Part shown: one piece after another, positions 58,536 to 64,000 of the stretch
Numbering within the stretch: the first letter of the stretch is position 1
Layout of the letters: each line of letters opens with the position of its first letter
Origin: an uncultured Cohaesibacter sp.
Lineage (GTDB): Bacteria; Pseudomonadota; Alphaproteobacteria; Rhizobiales; Cohaesibacteraceae
Reading direction: 5' to 3'
Assembly: GCF_963676275.1 (NCBI RefSeq)
Contig: NZ_OY781091.1
Span: 1,218,775 to 1,282,774 of the forward strand
Length of the DNA: 64,000 bases
Made by a program: the position numbers and the translations under genes
The notes under the pieces: generated by a model
What the model was told of the DNA's origin: nothing
Seen by the model: only the letters and a program-made list of their open reading frames with translations
The model's database searches: none

Positions 58536-58726
58536 AAGGTTTTCTGGAAGTTTCGTAAAATAGAAAATTACAAATTTGTAACGAACGACATTTTGTCACA
58601 TCTTGCCCTCTCGTCGCCAAAATGTGATTGGATAGAGTAAGACAGACAAGCAACTGCCGGGGCTTCCGCCTTCAGACGCAGGCAAATGTCCCCAACGATG
58701 ATATCGTAACCCCAAGGAAATATATC

Positions 58727-59383
58727 ATGGCTTTGAACCGTAGAGAATTTCTGATCACCGGCGCAAAAGCAACTGCTGGCTTCTTTGCCCTGGCGGGTCT
58801 TCCTCTTGCAATGGCCGCTCCGGCCGCTGCCGAATCCTTTCCTCTTGATGAAATGCTCAAGACAAGTGGAGATCTGGAGGATATTTCTGTCGGTCAGGAA
58901 GATGCGCCGATCACGGTGATCGAATATTTTTCGATGACCTGCAGTCACTGTGCGCATTTCCACGGCACGACCTATGAATATCTCAAGGAGAAATATATCG
59001 ACACCGGCAAGATGCGTTTCATCTTCAGGGAATTTCCCCTTGATCCGTTGGCAACCGCTGGTGCCATGCTGGCGCGTCGCACTCCCGGTGGCAAGGCAAC
59101 AGCCATGATCGGTCTTCTGCTTGACCAGCAGCGCAGCTGGGCTTTCACCGATGATCCGGTAGGAAATCTGCAAAGGCTTGCAAAATTGGCCGGTTTTTCA
59201 CAGGAAAGCTTTGAGAAAGCGGTTTCAGACGATAAATTGCTGGACGCCATCGAAGCAGTACGTGAACGTGGTCATAGTGAGTTTGGAATCAATTCCACCC
59301 CGACCTTCTTTGTGAATGGCGAGAAGCATATTGGAGCCCTGTCGAGTGAGGAATTCGACAAGATACTGGAACCATTGCTGTAA
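58727..59383 (+). CDS. DsbA-family thiol-disulfide oxidoreductase, Tat-exported
   Basis: A twin-arginine signal (NRREFLITGAKATAGFFALAGLPLAMA) leads to a thioredoxin-fold DsbA domain with active site Cys72-Ser-His-Cys75 and the cis-Pro loop GINSTPTFFVNG. It oxidises thiols or acts as a disulfide carrier in the periplasm. ATG 58727 follows AAGGAAA. smc begins 144 bp later in the same direction, the arrangement seen in other Rhizobiales. Confidence 0.94.
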   Translation: MALNRREFLITGAKATAGFFALAGLPLAMAAPAAAESFPLDEMLKTSGDLEDISVGQEDAPITVIEYFSMTCSHCAHFHGTTYEYLKEKYIDTGKMRFIFREFPLDPLATAGAMLARRTPGGKATAMIGLLLDQQRSWAFTDDPVGNLQRLAKLAGFSQESFEKAVSDDKLLDAIEAVRERGHSEFGINSTPTFFVNGEKHIGALSSEEFDKILEPLL

Positions 59384-59527
59384 TTTGAATTCCGTTGGCA
59401 GGGGCTTCCCTGTCGACCCCTTTAGGGCGCGCCCTGTTGCCTCCCTCATGTCACTTCTGAGGGGCTTTCAGGGGCGCCTTTTTGATTCCTGCCATGACCT
59501 CTCGACAAGTGAGAGGGGAACGACGCG

Positions 59528-62500
59528 ATGAAATTCACCAAATTGCGCCTTCTGGGCTTCAAGTCCTTTGTCGAGCCCATGGACTTCATTATCGAGACCG
59601 GACTGACCGGTGTCGTCGGTCCAAATGGCTGCGGCAAGTCCAATCTGGTGGAATCCCTGCGTTGGGTGATGGGCGAGAATAGCTACAAGAATATGCGCGC
59701 CTCGGGCATGGATGATGTCATCTTTGCCGGCTCGACCAACAGGCCCGCACGCAACACCGCAGAAGTGACGGTCTATCTCGACAACAGCACCCGCACCGCG
59801 CCTGCGGGCTTTAACGACAGTGACGAGCTGGAAATCTCGCGCCGCATCGAGCGCGAAAGCGGCTCCAACTATCGCATCAATGGCAAGGATGCCCGCGCCC
59901 GTGACATCCAGTTGCTGTTTGCCGATGCATCCACCGGAGCTCGCTCGCCTTCGCTGGTGGGGCAGGGGCGTATCGGCGAAATCATCAGTCAGAAACCGAC
60001 CCAGCGGCGCGGCCTGCTGGAAGAAGCTGCCGGGATTTCCGGTCTTCACAGTCGCCGCCATGAAGCGGAATTGCGCCTGAAGGCCGCCGAAACCAATCTT
60101 GAGCGCCTTGAAGATATCATGGCGCAAATCTCCACTCAGCTTGAAGGGCTCAAGCGACAGGCACGGCAGGCCAACCGCTATCGCAATCTCTCCTCCGATA
60201 TCCGCGCGACCGAAGCAACGCTTTATCATCTGCGCTGGCAGGAATTGCTCACCGAAGAGGAAAAGGCGAGGGAGGCCTTGCGTCTGGCCGATCTCAAGGT
60301 TGCCGAGGCGACCACGGCCCAGTCTGCCGCAGCCCGTCAGGAAGCCGTTGCCGATCATGCCTTGCCCGCCCTGCGCGATGAAGCCGCCGCCAAAGGTGCC
60401 GCTTTGCAGCGCCTGACCCTTGCCGCCCGCGAGCTTGACAGCGAGGAAAAGCGGGTTGAGGAAAAGCTGGCAGATCTCGCCCGCCGCATCGAGCAGCTCA
60501 AGGCCGACAAGGACCGCGAGACGCAGATGATCAATGAAAATGCCGATCTGCTCAGGACGCTCGACGAGGAAAGGGCGGAACTGACCGCCGAGGAAGAAGG
60601 CGCGGCAGAGACCCAGCTTGCGGCCAACGAAGCCCAGCAGAAGGCGGAAGCCGAACTGGCCGAAGCCGAGCGCCTCGCCAGCGAATGGACTTCGCGTCTG
60701 GCCGAGGCTGAAGGGGCGGCCCGCCAGTTGCAGCAGGCAACAGAAGCCGCACGTGGTCGGGTGGCGCGGCTTTCCAGCCAGAAGGCCCAGAGCGAACGCG
60801 ATCTGGATCGCGTCAATGAGCAATTGAACAAGGATGCCGGACTGGACAGCCTGCGCGAACAGGTGGAAAGCTCTCTGGAAGTGCTCGAAATGCTCGAGCA
60901 TGAGGCTGAAACCGCCACCAGCGCCGTCGCCGAGGCACGAGACGCCGAGACGGCCGCCCGCCGAACCCGCGCCGACGCCGAAAGTGCCTTCAACAGGCTT
61001 GATACCGAGGCGCGCACGCTAGCCAAGATCGTGGAAGGCGGGCAGGACAAACGCTATCCGCCGGTGCTCGACAGTCTCAAGGTGGATGCCGGTTTCGAAG
61101 TGGCACTGGCCGCAGCACTGGGGGAAGACCTTGATGCGCCGCTTGATGCTGCCGCACCGCGCCACTGGGGCGAGGCCGACAGCGATGTCTCCGATCCGGC
61201 CATACCCGATGAACTGCCCCGTTTGAGCAACCATGTTTCCGGCCCGGCCCGGCTCAGCCGTCGCCTTGAACAGATTGGCATCGTTGAGTCCAGCCGGGGA
61301 GCGGAACTGCAAAAGCAGTTGAAGCCGGGGCAGCGGCTCGTCAGTCCCGAGGGAGACCTGTGGCGCTGGGATGGTCTGGTTATTCGCGCCGGAGCGCCCA
61401 CACCAGCAGCCCAGCGCCTTGAGCAGCGCAATCGCCTGGAAGAGCTGGAAGGCCGCCTTGCCGAAGCCGAAGAGCGCCTCGACATTGCTCGCACTGCCTT
61501 TGAGGAAAAGCGCACCATCGCCTCCGATATGGCGCGGGACGAACAGAGCGCCCGCAACCGCTGGCGCGATGCGCAGAAGCGGCTGTCCAGCTTGCGCGAC
61601 AGTCTGGCCAAGGCCGAGCGCGACGCCAACCAGATCTTGGCCCGCAAGGCCACCCTTGAAGCCACCATTGGCCGTCTGGCCGAGGAAGAGGCGGAAGCCC
61701 GTGCGGCCTTTGCCGAGTCGGAGAAACAGCAAAAGGAACTGCCCGCGATCGATCATCTCCAGCGCGAGCGGGATATCGCCCGTCTGGAGCAAACCGAAAA
61801 GCGAACCTTGCTGACCGAAGCCAGAACCCGCGCCGATGGTCTGGTGCGCGATGCCCTGATGCGCAGCAAGCGGCTTGCTGCCATTGAGCGCGAGCGCTCA
61901 AGCTGGGTTTCCCGCGCAGAGAATGCCGACGCCCAGATTGCCACGCTGGACGCCCGAATGGCCGAAACCGAGCAAGAGCGCGAAGCCTTGCAGGACAGCC
62001 CCGACGAGATCACCATCAAGCGCCGCTCTCTGCTCTCCGAAATTGCCAAGGTGGAAGAAGCCGTGCAGGAAGCCGGTGACAAGCTGGCCCTTGCCGAGCG
62101 CGAGGCCATGGAAGCCGGGCTCGCCGCCAGAAGCAGCATGGAGGCTCTGGGCACCACCCGCGAAGCACGCAGCCGCGCAGACGAGCGCGTCAATGGCATC
62201 AGGGCGCGCAAAGATGAGCTGACCCGCCAGATTGATGACGCCATGGACTGCGCTCCGGCGGCTACCTTCGGCCTTTCCGGCCTCAAGAAAGACGCTCCGC
62301 TGCCCTCCATGGTGGCTGTGGAGGGGCGGCTTGATCGCCTGAAGAATGAACGGGAACGGCTCGGTGGCGTCAATTTGCGCGCCGATGAAGAAGCCAATGA
62401 GATTTCCGAGCAGCTCACCACCATGGAAACCGAGCGTGATGATCTGATAGAAGCCATCAAGAAGCTGCGCACTGGCATTTTTAACCTCAACAAGGAAGCC

Positions 62501-63034
62501 CGCGCGCGCCTGCTTTCATCCTTCGATGTGGTCAATGGTCATTTCAAGGCCCTGTTTGCCAAGCTTTTCGGCGGGGGCGAGGCGGAACTGATCCTGACCG
62601 AAGCGGATGACCCCTTGCAGGCTGGCCTTGACATCATCGCCCGCCCTCCGGGCAAGAAACCCCAGACCATGACCCTGCTTTCCGGTGGTGAACAGGCATT
62701 GACGGCAATGGCGCTGATCTTTGCTGTCTTCCTGACCAATCCCGCCCCGATCTGTGTGCTCGATGAGGTCGATGCACCGCTGGACGACGCCAATGTCGAG
62801 CGCTTCTGCGCCTTGCTGGAAGAAATGCGCTCGCTCACCGAGACGCGCTTTGTGACCATCACGCACAATCCGATCACCATGTCGCGCATGGATCGGCTGT
62901 TCGGTGTGACCATGGCCGAGCGCGGGGTATCGCAGCTGGTGTCTGTCAATCTCGAGGCCGCCGAGGAACTGATTGCCGAGGATGAAAGCCGCGCAGCCAT
63001 CGCCACGGTTCCCCCCGGTTATCCCCGTCCGTGA
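59528..63034 (+). CDS. smc: Chromosome segregation protein SMC
   Basis: The 1168-residue SMC ATPase compacts and segregates the chromosome with ScpA/ScpB. N-terminal Walker A GPNGCGKS (31-38), two long coiled coils (about 170-500 and 650-960, very rich in Ala/Glu/Arg), a hinge about 510-640, C-terminal signature LSGGEQ (1051-1056) and Walker B CVLDEVDAPLDD (about 1075-1086). The hinge region lacks an obvious conserved glycine pattern by eye, so its bounds are approximate. Confidence 0.97.
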   Translation: MKFTKLRLLGFKSFVEPMDFIIETGLTGVVGPNGCGKSNLVESLRWVMGENSYKNMRASGMDDVIFAGSTNRPARNTAEVTVYLDNSTRTAPAGFNDSDELEISRRIERESGSNYRINGKDARARDIQLLFADASTGARSPSLVGQGRIGEIISQKPTQRRGLLEEAAGISGLHSRRHEAELRLKAAETNLERLEDIMAQISTQLEGLKRQARQANRYRNLSSDIRATEATLYHLRWQELLTEEEKAREALRLADLKVAEATTAQSAAARQEAVADHALPALRDEAAAKGAALQRLTLAARELDSEEKRVEEKLADLARRIEQLKADKDRETQMINENADLLRTLDEERAELTAEEEGAAETQLAANEAQQKAEAELAEAERLASEWTSRLAEAEGAARQLQQATEAARGRVARLSSQKAQSERDLDRVNEQLNKDAGLDSLREQVESSLEVLEMLEHEAETATSAVAEARDAETAARRTRADAESAFNRLDTEARTLAKIVEGGQDKRYPPVLDSLKVDAGFEVALAAALGEDLDAPLDAAAPRHWGEADSDVSDPAIPDELPRLSNHVSGPARLSRRLEQIGIVESSRGAELQKQLKPGQRLVSPEGDLWRWDGLVIRAGAPTPAAQRLEQRNRLEELEGRLAEAEERLDIARTAFEEKRTIASDMARDEQSARNRWRDAQKRLSSLRDSLAKAERDANQILARKATLEATIGRLAEEEAEARAAFAESEKQQKELPAIDHLQRERDIARLEQTEKRTLLTEARTRADGLVRDALMRSKRLAAIERERSSWVSRAENADAQIATLDARMAETEQEREALQDSPDEITIKRRSLLSEIAKVEEAVQEAGDKLALAEREAMEAGLAARSSMEALGTTREARSRADERVNGIRARKDELTRQIDDAMDCAPAATFGLSGLKKDAPLPSMVAVEGRLDRLKNERERLGGVNLRADEEANEISEQLTTMETERDDLIEAIKKLRTGIFNLNKEARARLLSSFDVVNGHFKALFAKLFGGGEAELILTEADDPLQAGLDIIARPPGKKPQTMTLLSGGEQALTAMALIFAVFLTNPAPICVLDEVDAPLDDANVERFCALLEEMRSLTETRFVTITHNPITMSRMDRLFGVTMAERGVSQLVSVNLEAAEELIAEDESRAAIATVPPGYPRP

Positions 63035-63113
63035 GACGATCAGGCCCGAAAGCCTCCTCAAGATGCCTTGCAAGGCGTGCGAACCTGATCTTGTCTATTC
63101 CGGGCAGGGATAA

Positions 63114-63518
63114 TCAATCCTCTTCCTGAGGCAGTTGATCGGCAATATCGTAATAGTCGCCCTTATGGGCGGTGAAAATATGCTTGGCCAGCCGCCGTCC
63201 ATGGACATCATCGATACAGCCGACCGAAACCGCGATCTCGTCGCGCCATTCCGCATGGCGATCTGCATGCCAGAACAGGGAAGAGCCGCAATGGGAGCAA
63301 AAACCACGGCGGGCAAAGTCCGAAGACTCATACCAACGTAGCTTGTCTTGCCCCTTCTTGATCACCAACTGGCTGAAAGCAATCGTAATGCTCGGCCATG
63401 CATGACCACCCCATTGGCGGCATTGTTTGCAATGACACATCACCATGGGATTCAACAGGCCGGGAAATTCGAATTCAACAGCGCCACACAGGCAATGTCC
63501 GGTCAGCATTTCATCCAT
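63114..63518 (-). CDS. GFA/CENP-V family zinc protein
   Basis: This 134-residue protein resembles the glutathione-dependent formaldehyde-activating (GFA) family: GHCLCGAVEFEF, CHCKQCRQWGG and FCSHCGSSLFW hold the zinc cysteines. Many members have no proven formaldehyde role. The start at 63518 gives the family N-terminus; the frame is open to 63575. Confidence 0.9.
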   Translation of the reverse strand: MDEMLTGHCLCGAVEFEFPGLLNPMVMCHCKQCRQWGGHAWPSITIAFSQLVIKKGQDKLRWYESSDFARRGFCSHCGSSLFWHADRHAEWRDEIAVSVGCIDDVHGRRLAKHIFTAHKGDYYDIADQLPQEED

Positions 63519-63700
63519 GATCAGTCTCTCTATTGCTATAAAATCAGTTGCTGAACGGACTATAGCGGCAACCATCGGTAACGGTCCAACATAACTTCTC
63601 GATCAAAGGATCAGAGAAATTGATGCACCAAGGCCGGGCGCACCTGTTGACACGCCCGGCGCTTGGACAAGTTTGCTACTCTGAGGCTTGCTGGGTAGGC

Positions 63701-64000
63701 CTAGAATGTCACAATTGCGCAAAATTCATTGCCGTAATCCTCAGCCAGCATTTCTCCTGTCAGAATATTGACCAGACTGAGGGAAGAAAAGCCCAACCCT
63801 TCCAGCTCCGCTTTCAGGCTGTCGGGGGAGAAATATTGCATCCAGTTGTAAATCTCGAAGCAATCCTGCGGGCTGGAAATCAGGTAATGGTCAAGCCCGA
63901 GATTGCGCTCGGGCCAAAGCCAGCTTTTCTTCAGCCCGACATAGGGCGATGGTGCCCAGAAACCGGCCATGAGATCTGTCTCGATGACCGTCTCCGGCTT
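63701..64000 (-). CDS. C-terminal part of a SAM-dependent methyltransferase-like protein
   Basis: The frame runs off the window end, so the start is missing. The visible 99 codons (MAGFWAPSPYVGLKKSW, LDHYLISSPQDCFEIYNWMQYFSPDSLKAEL) match the C-terminal end of a methyltransferase group that has FWxPxPYxGL, LDHY and YNWxQYFSPxSL in this order. The catalytic core is outside the window. A weak hairpin (63633-63660, GCCGGGCG / CGCCCGGC) lies downstream. Confidence 0.7.
   Translation of the reverse strand, partial: KPETVIETDLMAGFWAPSPYVGLKKSWLWPERNLGLDHYLISSPQDCFEIYNWMQYFSPDSLKAELEGLGFSSLSLVNILTGEMLAEDYGNEFCAIVTF

Noticed and set aside
59468-60901. 477-codon open frame opposite smc
   Set aside because: Antisense shadow of the coiled-coil coding region.

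Overview
The window reads as chromosomal DNA of an alphaproteobacterium of the order Hyphomicrobiales (Rhizobiales). The signs are a CcrM-type GANTC methyltransferase, a groES-groEL operon under a perfect CIRCE element, the lipid A/Kdo block (DUF374 acyltransferase, waaA, lpxK, DUF2093), a DUF6101-like protein, DUF721-dsbA-smc gene order, and four chemoreceptors. A free-living, motile, marine-type relative of Cohaesibacter would fit, but that genus is a guess. There are no rRNA or tRNA genes, no insertion sequences and no CRISPR array that I can see. Gene density is normal, but several AT-rich, gene-poor gaps (3.4-4.5, 5.3-6.1, 10.4-10.9, 11.7-12.4, 19.1-19.6 kb) mark the first third as more accessory.

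Layout. 0-3 kb: end of hisZ, hisG, and a Tat-exported family 3 glycosidase. 3-8.8 kb: accessory stretch with a ChbG-like protein that has lost its metal ligands, a stand-alone Cas6-like RAMP protein, a phage CII-like regulator, an Rrf2/NsrR-type Fe-S regulator and slyX. 8.9-22 kb: three chemoreceptors (one soluble PAS-PAS type, one paired with a separate periplasmic PDC-sensor protein, one large membrane type), an EF-hand peptide, a DUF1349 protein and groESL. 22-25 kb: NadR-like kinase, SulP transporter, GNAT enzyme. 25-30 kb: a two-component system divergent from two exported EF-hand proteins. 30-35 kb: GNAT enzyme, NtrC-type regulator with a degenerate receiver, copper-chaperone-like protein, patatin, DUF6101-like protein. 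35-42 kb: pmbA-cysQ, DUF374 acyltransferase, waaA, lpxK, DUF2093. 42-50 kb: MATE transporter, DEAD-box helicase, DUF1992 protein, a Cache-domain chemoreceptor, tldD and another EF-hand protein. 50-64 kb: mutY and a GNAT enzyme, ABM monooxygenase, MarR-GNAT fusion, ccrM, DUF721, ohrR-ohr, a methyltransferase, dsbA, smc, a GFA protein and the end of another methyltransferase.

The most interesting unit is at 25.0-30.0 kb. An EnvZ-like kinase with seven Met/Asn/Gly/Gln/Pro hexapeptide repeats in its periplasmic loop and its OmpR-type regulator lie back to back with two Met/Gly-rich EF-hand proteins. Both EF-hand genes carry the same operator-like block, TGTA(A/T)C-N4-TGTATC-N13-GATACA, with identical internal spacing about 200 bp upstream of the start codon. 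Both leaders end in a small hairpin with the same GAGGA loop and one compensated base pair. This looks like a self-contained divalent-metal (calcium or copper-like) sensing regulon with transcriptional and possibly RNA-level control. I know of no named system with this make-up.

Other points worth following are the orphan Cas6-like protein, the split chemoreceptor, the duplicated ohr operator, and a short ORF coupled to waaA.
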